In this document: positions 54,386-63,624 of the stretch, in pieces
Layout of the letters: every line of letters starts with the position of its first letter
Position numbering within the stretch: the stretch's first letter is position 1
Assembly: GCF_041477585.1 (NCBI RefSeq)
Contig: NZ_JBGNYA010000001.1
Coordinates: forward strand, 62,001-126,000
Source: Halobellus sp. MBLA0158
GTDB lineage: Archaea; Halobacteriota; Halobacteria; Halobacteriales; Haloferacaceae
Direction of reading: 5' to 3'
Length of the DNA: 64,000 nt
Made by a program: the position numbers and the translations under genes
Notes under the pieces: generated by a model
What the model saw: only the letters and a program-made list of their open reading frames with translations
Databases searched by the model: none
What the model was told of the DNA's origin: nothing

Positions 54386-54721
54386 TTAGACGACGAACCG
54401 CAGCAGCCACAGCGTCGCCATCCCGGCGACGATGGTCGCGAAGACGTCCTCGACGTACCAGGTGGCCGCGGCCGCGACGATCCCGGCGAGGAGGCGCTCG
54501 TTGCCGACGAGCGCGACCGTCCCCCCGGGCGCGACGATCGCCGGGACCGCCAGCGCCGCGAGCACGGCGGGCGGCACGAACCGGAGCGCGTGGACGAGGC
54601 GGTCGGGGACGTCGTCGATCCGGCCGAACAGGTAGATGAACGACCCCCGGATCGCGAAGGTACAGACGCCCAGCGCGACGATCGCGCCCCAGACCGCGAG
54701 CGGACCGTACTCGGCGGGCAT
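54386..54721 (-). CDS. azlD: AzlD family branched-chain amino acid exporter subunit
   Basis: A 111-residue protein from ATG 54721 with three to four membrane helices (YGPLAVWGAIVALGVCTFAI, FVPPAVLAALAVPAIVAPGG, ATIVAGMATLWLLRFVV). The conserved GTFAIRGSF-like start (CTFAIRGSFIYLFGRIDDVP) matches AzlD, the small subunit of the AzlCD branched-chain amino acid efflux system. Its ATG shares a base with the azlC stop codon (TGATG), so the two are co-translated. The function is from family knowledge, as the haloarchaeal substrate is untested. Confidence 0.88.
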   Translation of the reverse strand: MPAEYGPLAVWGAIVALGVCTFAIRGSFIYLFGRIDDVPDRLVHALRFVPPAVLAALAVPAIVAPGGTVALVGNERLLAGIVAAAATWYVEDVFATIVAGMATLWLLRFVV

Positions 54722-55464
54722 CAGTGCCCACCTCCCGGCTCCGAATCCGCCTCGTCGTCGGCCGATCCCAGGACCGCGTCGGTGGCGACGCCGGCGACGA
54801 CGCCGACGACGCCTCCGGCGATGAGGCCGAGGTTGAACGGCGCGGCGAAGACGCTCCCCGCGAGCGCGACCGTCCCGCCGACGATCGCCGCGACGGCCTT
54901 CGGCGGGGAGGTGACAGTCGGGACCAAGAGACCCAGGAAGACGAGCGGGACCGCGAACTCCAGGCCCCACGAGTCGGGGACGCGCGCGCCGACGACGATT
55001 CCGAGGATCGTACAGACCTGCCAGAGGAGCCACAGCGACACCGCCACCGTGAGGTAGTAGTTGCGCCGCTCCGAGGGGGAGAGGTCCTCGTCGCTGTACC
55101 GGGCGATAGAGAGCGCGTAGGCCTGGTCGGTCAGGACGTACGCGCAGGCGGTCTTCCACCACGCCCGGAGCGGCCGGAAGCGCGGCGCGATCGACGCCGA
55201 GTACATCAGCATCCGGAGATTGATCACGACGCCGGTGAGGACGACCACCAGCAACTCGGCGTTCCGTCCGAACAGGTCGATCGCGGCCAGTTGGGACGCG
55301 CCGGCGAAGACGACGACCGAGAGGCCAATCGTCTGGAGGGGCGTGAGGCCGGCGTCGACGCCCGCGGCGCCGGCCACCAGCCCGAACGGGACGAATCCGA
55401 TCAGGACGGGACCGGCGTCGCGGAGGCCGCGGGCGACCTCTGGCGGGAGCGAAGCGCGGGACAC
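54721..55464 (-). CDS. azlC: AzlC family branched-chain amino acid exporter, large subunit
   Basis: A protein of about 247 residues from GTG 55464 (VSRASLPPEVARGLRDAGPV). It has about seven membrane helices, and the AzlC core DAGPVLIGFVPFGLVAGAAG with VVVFAGASQLAAIDLFGRN and VVINLRMLMYSASIAPRFRP. The GTG start is supported by a TTTAG box 26 bp upstream on the reverse strand. The longer in-frame start at 55554 would read through that promoter. It forms the efflux channel together with AzlD, whose gene overlaps its stop. Confidence 0.9.
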   Translation of the reverse strand: MSRASLPPEVARGLRDAGPVLIGFVPFGLVAGAAGVDAGLTPLQTIGLSVVVFAGASQLAAIDLFGRNAELLVVVLTGVVINLRMLMYSASIAPRFRPLRAWWKTACAYVLTDQAYALSIARYSDEDLSPSERRNYYLTVAVSLWLLWQVCTILGIVVGARVPDSWGLEFAVPLVFLGLLVPTVTSPPKAVAAIVGGTVALAGSVFAAPFNLGLIAGGVVGVVAGVATDAVLGSADDEADSEPGGGH

Positions 55465-55487
55465 GGCGGGAAGTCGAAGCGGGACGG

Positions 55488-55492
55488 CTAAA
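55488..55492 (-). promoter_or_regulatory. TATA-like box of azlCD
   Basis: TTTAG on the reverse strand, about 26 bp before GTG 55464. It supports the chosen azlC start and a leaderless transcript. Confidence 0.5.
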
Positions 55493-55585
55493 CCGCTACC
55501 GTTTCGGGCGCGAGCGGGGCGCCGACGGCCTCGGTCCGTCGTACCGTGCGACACCCCTAACTACCTCTCCCGAGTAGGGGCCGCT

Positions 55586-56923
55586 ATGTCGAACGACGCG
55601 CAGTCGCAGGCCGGGACGGCCGAGGGGCAAGGCCCCGTCGAGGTCTCTATCGAGGTCGCCCGGCAGTTGGAGGAAAAGCGCGAGGAGCTCTTCGAGGAGT
55701 TCGAGATCCGGGACCGGTTCCCGTCCGAGGTTCGCTCGGAGGCGCGCGCGCGGACCGAGGGCATCCAAGCGGAGATCGAAGACGAGATCGACGAGCGGGC
55801 GGACCTCCGCGACCTCACGACCTGGACGACCGACCCCGTCGACGCCCAGGACTTCGACGACGCACTCAGCATCGAGGAGGGCGAGGAGACCTACACGCTG
55901 TGGGTCCACATCGCCGACGTCACCCACTACGTCCACCCGGGCTCGGAGATGTGGGCCGAGGCCGTCGAGCGCGGCAACACCGTCTATCTGCCCGGCTACA
56001 CGATCCATATGCTCCCGCCGGTGCTCGCAGAGACGGTCTGTTCGCTCGTCCCCGAGGAGGACCGCCTCGCGCACACGGTCGAGATGGAGATCGACAAGGA
56101 GACGCTCTCCTTCGAGAACGTGGACATCTACAAGTCGGTCGTCCACTCCGACGAGCGGCTGACCTACACGCAGTGCGAGCGCCGCCTCGACGACCCCGAG
56201 GCGCCGCTCCACGAGGAGAACGCCCTGGTCTACGAGCTCGCCGACCAGCTCCACGAACAGCGCAAGGAGGACGGCTCGCTCGTGTTGAATCCGAGCCGCG
56301 ACCGCGCCCACACGATCATCGAGGAGTGCATGCTGAAGGCCAACAAGGCCGTCACCCACGAGCTGATGTGGAACCGCGGCGTGGAGGCGATGTACCGCGT
56401 CCACCCGCAGCCGACCCCCGATCAGTGGGACGACGCGCTCAGAGAGATCAACGACCTCGACGGCGTGAACATCTCCGGCGCCAACTGGGACGACCCGCGG
56501 AAGGCCGTCAACGACGCCTTGGAGAACTCCGAAAAGCGGGCGCTGAACAAGATCCAGCGCGCCGTGCTGAAGGTGATGCCCCGCGCGAAGTACATGAACG
56601 ACCCCTTCGGCGGACACTACGCCCTGAACTTCGACATCTACGGGCACTTCACCTCGCCGATCCGGCGGCTCTCGGACCTCATCAACCACTGGATCGTCCA
56701 CGAGAACGACGTCCCCGAGGACCTCGTGGAGCTGTGCGACCGCGCCTCCGAGCGCCAGAAGGACGGCGAGACGGCCGAGCGGCTCTACAAGCAGTTCCTG
56801 GAGGAGGTCGGGCTCGACCCCCACGCGGTCAACAACCGCGGGATCGTCACCGTCGACGAGGACGGCGCCGTCGTCAACGAGGAAGGCCTCCCGCCCGAGC
56901 GGATCGACCTGCGGGACGAGTGA
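55586..56923 (+). CDS. rnr: RNase R-like ribonuclease (RNB domain only)
   Basis: 3'-to-5' exoribonuclease. The 445-residue protein from ATG 55586 (MSNDAQSQAGTAEGQ) consists of an acidic, helical N-terminus and a single RNB catalytic domain with the metal-binding motif TTDPVDAQDFDDALSIEE. The substrate-path region GHYALNFDIYGHFTSPIRRL sits near the end. The flanking cold-shock and S1 RNA-binding domains of bacterial RNase R are absent. Haloarchaea are known to use such minimal RNase R enzymes in place of an exosome. An upstream extension of the frame crosses the azlC promoter region and was rejected. Confidence 0.93.
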   Translation: MSNDAQSQAGTAEGQGPVEVSIEVARQLEEKREELFEEFEIRDRFPSEVRSEARARTEGIQAEIEDEIDERADLRDLTTWTTDPVDAQDFDDALSIEEGEETYTLWVHIADVTHYVHPGSEMWAEAVERGNTVYLPGYTIHMLPPVLAETVCSLVPEEDRLAHTVEMEIDKETLSFENVDIYKSVVHSDERLTYTQCERRLDDPEAPLHEENALVYELADQLHEQRKEDGSLVLNPSRDRAHTIIEECMLKANKAVTHELMWNRGVEAMYRVHPQPTPDQWDDALREINDLDGVNISGANWDDPRKAVNDALENSEKRALNKIQRAVLKVMPRAKYMNDPFGGHYALNFDIYGHFTSPIRRLSDLINHWIVHENDVPEDLVELCDRASERQKDGETAERLYKQFLEEVGLDPHAVNNRGIVTVDEDGAVVNEEGLPPERIDLRDE

Positions 56924-56976
56924 GCGGGCGCGTCGGCGGCCCCCTCACCGCCGGGCGGCGGTGACTGCCGGTCGAC

Positions 56977-57210
56977 TCAGTGTTTGTGGGTGAAGAGGAG
57001 GACCTCGTCCTCGTGGGTGGTCACACAGAGGTCCAAGAGCATACTGAGTTCGAGGCTGTTGTACTCGTCCTCGCAGATGACCAGGTCGTCGAACGGCTCG
57101 CCGCAGGCGGGACAGGCGATGGCCACGGTGTTCCGGTACGTCGTCACCCCGCCGGCCGACTCGTGGGGCGTCAGCGACGAAGTGAGCTCCTCGTACTCTT
57201 CGTCTTCCAT
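56977..57210 (-). CDS. Small zinc-binding haloarchaeal protein (DUF7385-like)
   Basis: A 77-residue protein from ATG 57210 (MEDEEYEELTSSLTPHESAG). It has a CPACGEPFDDLVICEDEYNS segment with a CxxC pair and a downstream Cys, suggesting a zinc site. Its C-terminus ends LLFTHKH. Short proteins of this kind occur in haloarchaeal genomes, and some are annotated near archaellum genes, but no archaellum gene is in this window. Function is unknown. ATG 57219 is an alternative start. It converges with rnr. Confidence 0.68.
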   Translation of the reverse strand: MEDEEYEELTSSLTPHESAGGVTTYRNTVAIACPACGEPFDDLVICEDEYNSLELSMLLDLCVTTHEDEVLLFTHKH

Positions 57211-57298
57211 CGTTCCCACGAACGAGACGATCCATCATAATTCTACTCCTCGCGTCGGGCGCCGCGGCGCCGACACCAGCGGCCGGCGACGCCCCGAC

Positions 57299-59386
57299 TC
57301 ACTCCGCGAGCGGGAGTTCGACGACGAACACCGCGCCCTCGGGCTCGTTGTCCTCGACCCAGACCGCGCCGCCGTAGGCGTCGACGAGCGACTGGACGAG
57401 GTAGAGCCCGAGGCCGGTCCCGCTGCTTTCGAGCCCCTTTTCCCCCTTCCCGAAGATGGCTTCCTTTCGGGAATCGGGGACGCCCGGCCCGTTGTCGGCG
57501 ATGCGGACCCGGGCGACCGCGTCCCCGTCGTCGACGGTCGCGGAGACGACCACCTCGGCGACGTCCTCGTCGTTGTGCTGGACCGCGTTCGAGAGGAGGT
57601 TCCCGAACACCGAACTGAGGAGGTCGTCGCCGCGCACCGAGACGTCGGGGAGCGACCCCTCGACGGAGACCGCGGCGTCGGTCGTCGCCGAGCGCAGTTT
57701 CTCGATCTCCCCGGAGAGGACGGTCCGGAGGGCCACCGGTCGCGGCTCGTCAGCGTCGGTCAAGAGCAGGTCGGCGATGTTCCGGGCGGTCTCTGTGAGC
57801 TCGACCGCGTGGCTCGCGCTCTCGCGGATCTTCTCCAGGTACTGGCGGTTCTGCCGGGTCGTCTCGTCCATCTCCGCGTCCGCGTCCGCATCCGCATCGG
57901 GGAAGGACTCCGCCAGGAAATCGGCGTAGGCGGTCACGAGCTGGAGGTCGTTGCGGATGTCGTGGCGGACCACCTGATTCAGGACGTCGAGGTTGTCCCG
58001 CTGCTTGCGGAGGCGCTTTTCGTACTCCTTGCGGTCGGTGATGTCGATGTAGACGCCGAACTGGCGCGAGACGCTGCCCTCGGGGTTGATGGGTGCCGAC
58101 CGGAAGAGGAAGTCGCGGACGCCGTCTTCCGTCCGTCGGCGGACCTCCCGGGTGAGCTGTTCGCCCTCTGCGGCCCGCTCGTCGATCCGCGCGGCCTCGG
58201 CGCCGATCTCGTCGTCGTCGGGGACGATCAGGTCGTTGACGTCCCGTCCGATCACCGCTTCGGCGTCGTAGCCGAAGGTCTCCTCGAAGGCCGCGTTGAC
58301 GTCCCGGAGGTACGTCCCGTCGTCAGTGAGCTCGACGCTGACGATCGGCTCGGGGACGCCCTCGAACAGCGCCTCGAAGCGGTCGCGTTCGCGTCTGAGC
58401 GCCCGCTCGCGCGCCCGACTCTCGGCGCGGGACTGCTCGATCGCCCGGCTGACGCGGTTGAAACTGCGCTCGATCTGCTGCCACTCCTCGGCGTCGTCGA
58501 GGCTGATCTCGGAGCCGTAGCGCTCGGCTTCCAGCGCCTCGAACCCCGCGAGGAGGCGCTCGATCTGCTGGATGTTCGAGCGGTAGATCCACAGCCCGAA
58601 TCCGAACAGGACCGCGAGCACCGCCACGATCGAGGCGGCCTGGAGGACCGTCACCGTCCGGATCGTCGACTCGACGTCGGCCCGGTTCTCGCGGACGCTG
58701 ACGGTCCAGCCCGTCTGTGAGACCGTGACGTTGTGGGCGAATCCGACCGTCTCGATCGGGCTGGAAGTGTAGATCGCCTCCCCCCGCTGTGCGTACATCG
58801 TCAGCTGCTGTCCGTCGTCCAGCGTCGACGCGAACGACGAGAAGAAGGCGTGCTCCGAGAGGTGGAAGGCGGCGTTCAGCGTGCCGACGACGCGGCCGTC
58901 GCGGGTGATCGGCGTGCTGACCGTGATGATGTAGTTGCCCGAGTCCGCCTCCACGGGGTCGCTGATGTACGTCTCGCCGGCGAGCGCGCGCCGGAAGTAC
59001 GTCCGGTCGCCGAAGTCCGAGCCGATCAGTTCGCGGCGCGTCTCGGGGGAGACGTCCGAGACGATGTTCGTCATCGTGCCGTTGGCGGCGATGACCGAGG
59101 CGCCCGAGAAGTCCGAGCGGTTCCGAAAGCGCGCCAGCGCCCGGCGCTGGGCCGCGGACCCGTGCCGCGCCAGGTCGGGGTTGTCGGCCGCGACCGCGAC
59201 CGTCCGCTCCAGGGCGGCGAGCTGCCGGTCGAGCGACGAGCCGACGAACTCGGCCGACCGTTCGACCTCCGTCTGCTCCTGGGCGTAGAGCGTCCCCTTG
59301 TACTCCTGGAAGCCGACGAAGACGGCCCCCGCGAGCACGACCGCGACCAGCAGGACCGACAGGAGGAAGGCGCGCTTGATCCTCAC
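57299..59386 (-). CDS. Cache-PAS sensor histidine kinase
   Basis: A 695-residue transmembrane kinase. It has an N-terminal helix (about 7-30), an extracellular Cache-type sensor domain (about 35-260, with ESDFGDRTYFRRALAGETYI-like ligand-pocket residues), and a second membrane helix (VTVLQAASIVAVLAVLFGFG). A HAMP-like linker and a PAS domain (about 335-455, YDAEAVIGRDVNDLIVPDDD) follow. The H-box is VLNQVVRHDIRNDLQLVTAY, the N-box NLLSNAVQHND and the G-box GPGVPDSRKEAIFGKGEKGL. The PAS domain lacks the LOV cysteine motif. It probably senses an extracellular small molecule. No response regulator is adjacent. Confidence 0.9.
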   Translation of the reverse strand: MRIKRAFLLSVLLVAVVLAGAVFVGFQEYKGTLYAQEQTEVERSAEFVGSSLDRQLAALERTVAVAADNPDLARHGSAAQRRALARFRNRSDFSGASVIAANGTMTNIVSDVSPETRRELIGSDFGDRTYFRRALAGETYISDPVEADSGNYIITVSTPITRDGRVVGTLNAAFHLSEHAFFSSFASTLDDGQQLTMYAQRGEAIYTSSPIETVGFAHNVTVSQTGWTVSVRENRADVESTIRTVTVLQAASIVAVLAVLFGFGLWIYRSNIQQIERLLAGFEALEAERYGSEISLDDAEEWQQIERSFNRVSRAIEQSRAESRARERALRRERDRFEALFEGVPEPIVSVELTDDGTYLRDVNAAFEETFGYDAEAVIGRDVNDLIVPDDDEIGAEAARIDERAAEGEQLTREVRRRTEDGVRDFLFRSAPINPEGSVSRQFGVYIDITDRKEYEKRLRKQRDNLDVLNQVVRHDIRNDLQLVTAYADFLAESFPDADADADAEMDETTRQNRQYLEKIRESASHAVELTETARNIADLLLTDADEPRPVALRTVLSGEIEKLRSATTDAAVSVEGSLPDVSVRGDDLLSSVFGNLLSNAVQHNDEDVAEVVVSATVDDGDAVARVRIADNGPGVPDSRKEAIFGKGEKGLESSGTGLGLYLVQSLVDAYGGAVWVEDNEPEGAVFVVELPLAE

Positions 59387-59427
59387 TACCGACGCTCAGC
59401 GACGGTAGCGAATTGAATGTACTGATT

Positions 59428-60129
59428 CTACGGCGCCGGGCCCTCTACCCGTCGGTCGGTCTCGGCGCGCCCTCGAACCGGCGTTCGCGCGGCCACCGCG
59501 ACGCCGACGAGGACGCCCGCGGCGTGGCCGACGTTCGCGACGCCGGGAGTGCCGAGAAGCGCCGCCGCGAGGAGCTCGGCGGCGACGAGCGCGACCGCAC
59601 ACGCGCCGAACAGCGTCGCGAGGAGTTCGAGGTCGCTCACGCGGCGGCGGCGCGGAAAGTACGCGACCGCGAAGCCGCCGGACGCGAAGACGACGCCGCT
59701 GATCCCGTAGACGGCGATGGTGGGATCGGAGCCGAAGAGCAGGCTCCAGCCCGCCAGCGCGGCGATCGAGCCGGCGGCCGAGACCGCGGCGAGGACGGCG
59801 AACCGCCGCGTCGCGAGCGTCGCTTCCGCGACCCGCCCGAAGGCAAAGAGCGTGAGCGCGTTCGGCACGACGTGGGTGAGGCCGCCGTGCAGGAGCGGCG
59901 ACAGCGGCCACGCGAGCCACGGTGCCCGGAGGTAGACGTAGTTCGTCGTCGCGAAGACCGACGGCGCGTCCCACAGGACGGTCTGGAACGCCTGGAGGGC
60001 GTACACCGCACAGACGGCCACGACGAGGAGGTCCGTGATCGGCGCCGACAGCGCGCGGTGCTGGGCCACCACCGGCCGCAGGCCGTTCTCGAACGGCGTG
60101 AGCAGATTCGACACCGAGACGCGTCGCAT
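59428..60129 (-). CDS. Rhomboid family intramembrane serine protease
   Basis: A 233-residue product from ATG 60129 (MRRVSVSNLLTPFENGLRPV) with six to seven membrane helices. The catalytic serine lies in AVYGISGVVFASGG (GxSG) and the catalytic histidine in NVGHAAGVLVGVAVA. The conserved HGGLTHVVPNALTLFAFGRV segment provides the oxyanion-site His and Asn. All active-site residues are present. It cleaves transmembrane substrates, not identified here. The longer upstream frame overlaps the ncRNA copy C promoter region and is unlikely. It is divergent from the ncRNA. Confidence 0.9.
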   Translation of the reverse strand: MRRVSVSNLLTPFENGLRPVVAQHRALSAPITDLLVVAVCAVYALQAFQTVLWDAPSVFATTNYVYLRAPWLAWPLSPLLHGGLTHVVPNALTLFAFGRVAEATLATRRFAVLAAVSAAGSIAALAGWSLLFGSDPTIAVYGISGVVFASGGFAVAYFPRRRRVSDLELLATLFGACAVALVAAELLAAALLGTPGVANVGHAAGVLVGVAVAARTPVRGRAETDRRVEGPAP

Positions 60130-60178
60130 CGGCGCGCTAGTGCGGCCCGCGGGAGTATGAGTGCTTGGGCGGCGAGGG

Positions 60179-60185
60179 TTTATCA
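60179..60185 (+). promoter_or_regulatory. TATA box of ncRNA element copy C
   Basis: TTTATCA lies 21 bp before CCGTGA, the same spacing as at copies A and B, although with two changes from TTTATAT. It lies in the divergent gap between the rhomboid and DUF389 genes. Confidence 0.6.
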
Positions 60186-60206
60186 CCGAAACCGAGGCCA
60201 GGGTCG

Positions 60207-60287
60207 CCGTGACGTAGCACCAGCCCCGCGCCGAACAGCGGGTGTCCGGCACAGCGGCGCGGGCGAGGGCGGGTGTCGGCTGTTCGC
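60207..60287 (+). ncRNA. Three-copy structured ncRNA element, copy C
   Basis: An 81-nt element between the rhomboid and DUF389 genes. The hairpin stem (60225-60233 with 60255-60263) is the same sequence as in copy A. Loop bases CCGGCAC (60246-60252) pair with GTGTCGG (60273-60279), with one G-U pair, and AACAG (60234-60238) pairs with CTGTT (60280-60284). Compared with A and B, the first pair of the loop helix has changed from U-A to C-G, a compensatory change. The 5' CCGTGA is kept but the following CTGA is not. The spacer before the 3' strand is 3 nt shorter than in A and B. The DUF389 start codon follows 76 bp past the end. Confidence 0.6.
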
Positions 60288-60363
60288 AACCGTCCGAGCG
60301 GAGTGGCCGCGCCGCCACCCGCGGACCCGCCGGATTCTTGTCGCGTCGGCGTGAGCGACCGAC

Positions 60364-61680
60364 GTGCGACTCGTACAGGTGATGGTCCCGACCGGAAAGC
60401 GCGAGGCGGTCCTCGACGTCCTCGACGACGAGGAGGTCGACTACGCCGTCTCCGACGAGACCAGCGGCCGCGACTACACCGCCGTGGTTACGTTTCCGCT
60501 CCCGACGGCCGCCGTCGAGCCGGTCCTCGACCGCCTGCGGGGCGTCGGGATCGAACGGGACGCCTACACCGTCGTCGTGCAGGCCGAGACCGTCGTCTCC
60601 GAACAGTTCGAGGCCCTAGAGGAGCGCTACGAGAGCGACGAGGAAGAGACCGGCAACGGCGACCGGATCGCCCGCGAGGAGCTCGTCGCCCGCGCCGACG
60701 AGATGGCTCCGACGGTCCGGCCGTACGTCCTGATGACGGCCGTGAGCGCCGTCGTCGCGACCGCGGGACTCCTGCTGGACTCGCCCGCGGTCGTCGTCGG
60801 CTCGATGGTCATCGCGCCGCTCATCGGCCCGGCGATGGCCACGAGCGTCGGCACCGTCGTCGACGACAGCGAGCTGGTGCTCCGCGGGGTCAAGCTCCAG
60901 GCGCTCGGCGGCGCCCTGGCGATCGGCGCCGCCGCCGTCTTCGCGTTCCTGCTCCGGATGACGAACGTCGTCCCGCTCACCGCCGAGGAGGTCTTCGCGA
61001 TCGGCGAGGTCCGAGAGCGGCTCGCGCCCGACGTCCTCTCGCTCGTGATCGCGCTCGGCGCGGGGGCCGCCGGCGCGGTCTCGCTGTCCTCGGGCGTCTC
61101 CTCGGCGCTCGTCGGGGTGATGATCGCCGCGGCCCTGGTGCCGCCGACCGCGGTCGTGGGGATCGGCATCGCCTGGGGCGCGCCGCAGACCGTCGTCGGC
61201 TCGGCGGTGCTCGTCCTCGTGAACATCCTCGCGATCAACCTCGTCGCGCTCGTCGTCCTCTGGCGGCTGGGCTACCGGCCGAAGCTGTGGTTCCGCGAGG
61301 AGGAGGCGCGCGCGGCGACGCTCAAGCGGATCGCCGCCCTCGGAGCGGTGCTGCTCCTTCTGACGGGGCTGCTCGGCGCGTTCACCTACAGCGCCTACCG
61401 GACCGCAGACTTCGAGGAGGAGGCGACGGCCGCGATCGAGGCCGAACTGCCGCCGGAGGCGACGCTGTTGGATATGGAAGTCGTCTACGAGGGATTCCCG
61501 CTCCAGACGCCGCAGCGGATCGTCGTCACCGTTGGATACCCGCCCGGGGCCACCCCGCCAACGGCCGCGAGCGCCATCCGCGACCGAGTGGCGACGCTCG
61601 CGCCGGACCCCATCGGACCGTTCGGCCACGCGGACGTCAGCGTCCAGGTCCGGTACGTCGGCGTCGACGCCGCCGCGTAG
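60364..61680 (+). CDS. DUF389 (TIGR00341) membrane protein
   Basis: A 438-residue protein with GTG start (VRLVQVMVPTGKREAVLDVL). The N-terminal cytoplasmic ferredoxin-like domain spans residues 1-85. About six to seven membrane helices follow from residue 115, with the DUF389 core DSPAVVVGSMVIAPLIGPAM and GVSSALVGVMIAAALVPPTA. A C-terminal soluble domain begins near residue 355. Members are widespread in bacteria and archaea and are possible transporters, but function is not established. An ATTCTT box lies about 25 bp before the GTG, so it does not need the ncRNA promoter. Confidence 0.88.
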   Translation: MRLVQVMVPTGKREAVLDVLDDEEVDYAVSDETSGRDYTAVVTFPLPTAAVEPVLDRLRGVGIERDAYTVVVQAETVVSEQFEALEERYESDEEETGNGDRIAREELVARADEMAPTVRPYVLMTAVSAVVATAGLLLDSPAVVVGSMVIAPLIGPAMATSVGTVVDDSELVLRGVKLQALGGALAIGAAAVFAFLLRMTNVVPLTAEEVFAIGEVRERLAPDVLSLVIALGAGAAGAVSLSSGVSSALVGVMIAAALVPPTAVVGIGIAWGAPQTVVGSAVLVLVNILAINLVALVVLWRLGYRPKLWFREEEARAATLKRIAALGAVLLLLTGLLGAFTYSAYRTADFEEEATAAIEAELPPEATLLDMEVVYEGFPLQTPQRIVVTVGYPPGATPPTAASAIRDRVATLAPDPIGPFGHADVSVQVRYVGVDAAA

Positions 61681-61758
61681 GCGCGGGTCCGAGGCGAAGA
61701 CGCAAATCTGCCTTTGCGCTAAGCGCGCGTTCAATACCTGAGCCGTCGTTAGAGCGGT

Positions 61759-62499
61759 ATGAATCGCCGATTTGGGCTCGTCACGATCGCCGTCGCAGCA
61801 CTGGTACTGTTCGCGGGCTGTGCCGCACCGCTCCAGGCCGACAACGGAACTGCAACAGCCGCGACTGACGCGAGCGGGGATCGCACGATCTCGACCGCCG
61901 GGACCGGCGAGGCGTCGGCCGACGCCGACCGCGCGATCGTGACGATCGCCGTCAGCGCCCACGCCGAGACCGCCGAAGCAGCCCGGGACTCGGTCGCCGC
62001 GGACGCGGCGCAGTTGCGCGAGGCGCTCCGCGAACTCGGAATCGCGGACCAGGCCGTGCGGACGGTCTCCTACAGGCTCTCGCCCCGGTACGAGTCGCTC
62101 GACGGGCGGAGCGGCGGCGAGGTCGCCGGCTACGAGGCGGTCCACGCCTACCGGATCGAGACCGCGCCCGCCGAGGCCGGGCGCGTCGTCGACACCGCCG
62201 TCGGCAACGGCGCCAGCGAGGTGTACGGCGTGTCGTTCACGCTGAGCGACGAGGCCCGCGCCGAACTCCGCGCACAGGCGCTGGAGCGCGCGATGGCGGA
62301 CGCCAGAGCCGACGCCGACGTCGTCGCCGGCGCGGCCGGGCTGTCGGTGACGGGGGTCCAGTCCGTCTCCGTTGGCAGCGACTACGGCCCGATCTACGAG
62401 AGCCGAGTCGCGGCCGACGCCGGCGGGGCGGGGACGCAGTTCGACGCCGGTCCCGTGACGGTGACCGCGCGGGTCGACGTCACCTACACCGCGGCGTGA
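61759..62499 (+). CDS. SIMPL domain lipoprotein
   Basis: A 246-residue protein with a signal peptide MNRRFGLVTIAVAALVLFAG ending in a lipobox-like FAGCAAPL (anchor Cys near residue 21). The SIMPL domain begins RTISTAGTGEASADADRAIV and contains VSYRLSPRYESLDGRSGGEV, AYRIETAPAEAGRVVDTAV and a final strand VTVTARVDVTYTAA. SIMPL proteins are periplasmic or surface proteins of unclear function, in some bacteria linked to oxidative stress. It is a single gene with a TATA-like element about 25-30 bp upstream. Confidence 0.9.
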   Translation: MNRRFGLVTIAVAALVLFAGCAAPLQADNGTATAATDASGDRTISTAGTGEASADADRAIVTIAVSAHAETAEAARDSVAADAAQLREALRELGIADQAVRTVSYRLSPRYESLDGRSGGEVAGYEAVHAYRIETAPAEAGRVVDTAVGNGASEVYGVSFTLSDEARAELRAQALERAMADARADADVVAGAAGLSVTGVQSVSVGSDYGPIYESRVAADAGGAGTQFDAGPVTVTARVDVTYTAA

Positions 62500-62530
62500 G
62501 CCGTCGAAAAAGCGTTTTCCGCGGCGCCCG

Positions 62531-63505
62531 CTACTCCTGTCGCGACGGCGGGATGTCCGGCTCCCAGGCGACGGCTTCGACCGCGGCGTCGAGGACCTCG
62601 TCCACCCCGTCGCCGCCCTCGACGCTCATCTGGTAGTCGGCGTCGATGTCCGTCGAGCGGTCGCTCTTGTTGTTGATCGTGAGGACGGGCACGTCCCGCT
62701 CCCGGAAGCGCGTCGCGACCGCGTCGCGCAGCTCCAGTTGGGCCGAGAGCGGATAGCCGCAGGCCTCGCTGGCGTCGACGACGAAAAGCACCGCGTCCGC
62801 GAGGTGTTCGAGCGCGCTCACGGCCTGGCGCTCGATGTCGTTTCGGTCCTCCTCGGGGCGGTCGAGCAGCCCCGGCGTGTCGATGATCTGGTACCGGATG
62901 CGGTCGCGCTCGAAGTGCCCCACGTGGACGCTCTTGGTCGTGAACGGGTAGCGGGCGATCTCGTTGTGCGCCCGCGTCACCTGATTGACGAACGAGGACT
63001 TGCCGACGTTCGGGTAGCCGGCGACGACGATCGCGGGCTCGTCCGGCCGGATGTCGGGCAGCGTCTTCAGCGAGTCGCGGGCCTCGCCGATGCGCTGGAG
63101 GTCCTCGGCGACCTCCTCGACGACGTCGGCCATCCGCGCGAACGCCTGCTTGCGGTGCTTCCGGGCCGTCTCGGCGTCCGTGTTCCGGAGCTTGGGCTGG
63201 TACTCGCGTCGGAGTTCGCTGATCTGTCGGCTCGCCCAGGTCACCTCCGAGAGGCTCTGTCGCAGTTCGTCGACGTCGACGATGGCGTCCGCGAGTTCGT
63301 AGTAGAAGGGGTCGACGGTACCGAAGTCGGGCCACTGCGTCACGACGTTTTCGAGGTTGTCCGAGAGGATCGACGAGGCCGTCTGCAGCATCGACTGCTG
63401 GGCCTCCAGCCCGGACTTCGCTCGCCCCGCGCGCGCCGCCCGCGAGAACGCCTTGTCAAGAAGCTCCTCCGACCGGGGCGTCGTCGGAAGGGACTCGAAA
63501 ATCAT
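62531..63505 (-). CDS. Nog1-type GTPase (ribosome biogenesis)
   Basis: A 324-residue GTPase from ATG 63505 (MIFESLPTTPRSEELLDKAF). The N-terminal helical domain (1-155) is typical of Nog1. The G domain has G1 VVAGYPNVGKSSFVNQVTRA, G3 YQIIDTPGLLDRPEEDRND and G4 LTINNKSDRSTDID. In eukaryotes Nog1 acts in 60S maturation, and archaeal relatives are assumed to act on the large ribosomal subunit. The in-frame start at 63556 would add an unrelated 17 residues. It converges with the SIMPL gene (31 bp between stops). Confidence 0.92.
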   Translation of the reverse strand: MIFESLPTTPRSEELLDKAFSRAARAGRAKSGLEAQQSMLQTASSILSDNLENVVTQWPDFGTVDPFYYELADAIVDVDELRQSLSEVTWASRQISELRREYQPKLRNTDAETARKHRKQAFARMADVVEEVAEDLQRIGEARDSLKTLPDIRPDEPAIVVAGYPNVGKSSFVNQVTRAHNEIARYPFTTKSVHVGHFERDRIRYQIIDTPGLLDRPEEDRNDIERQAVSALEHLADAVLFVVDASEACGYPLSAQLELRDAVATRFRERDVPVLTINNKSDRSTDIDADYQMSVEGGDGVDEVLDAAVEAVAWEPDIPPSRQE

Positions 63506-63624
63506 TACCACCCCGTACTCGGCCGAGGGGTAAAAGCGCGTCCGTTCGGCCGCCACGCGCGGGATCGCCGATTCGGGAGGCGTCGGCCCGGACCGTTTTA
63601 GTCCCGCGGCCCGTCGGCGGCGGT

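Noticed and set aside
54721-55554. Longer azlC start at 55554 and longer rnr start at 55220
   Set aside because: Both would read across the divergent promoter region, and a TTTAG box fits the GTG at 55464 and the ATG at 55586 better.
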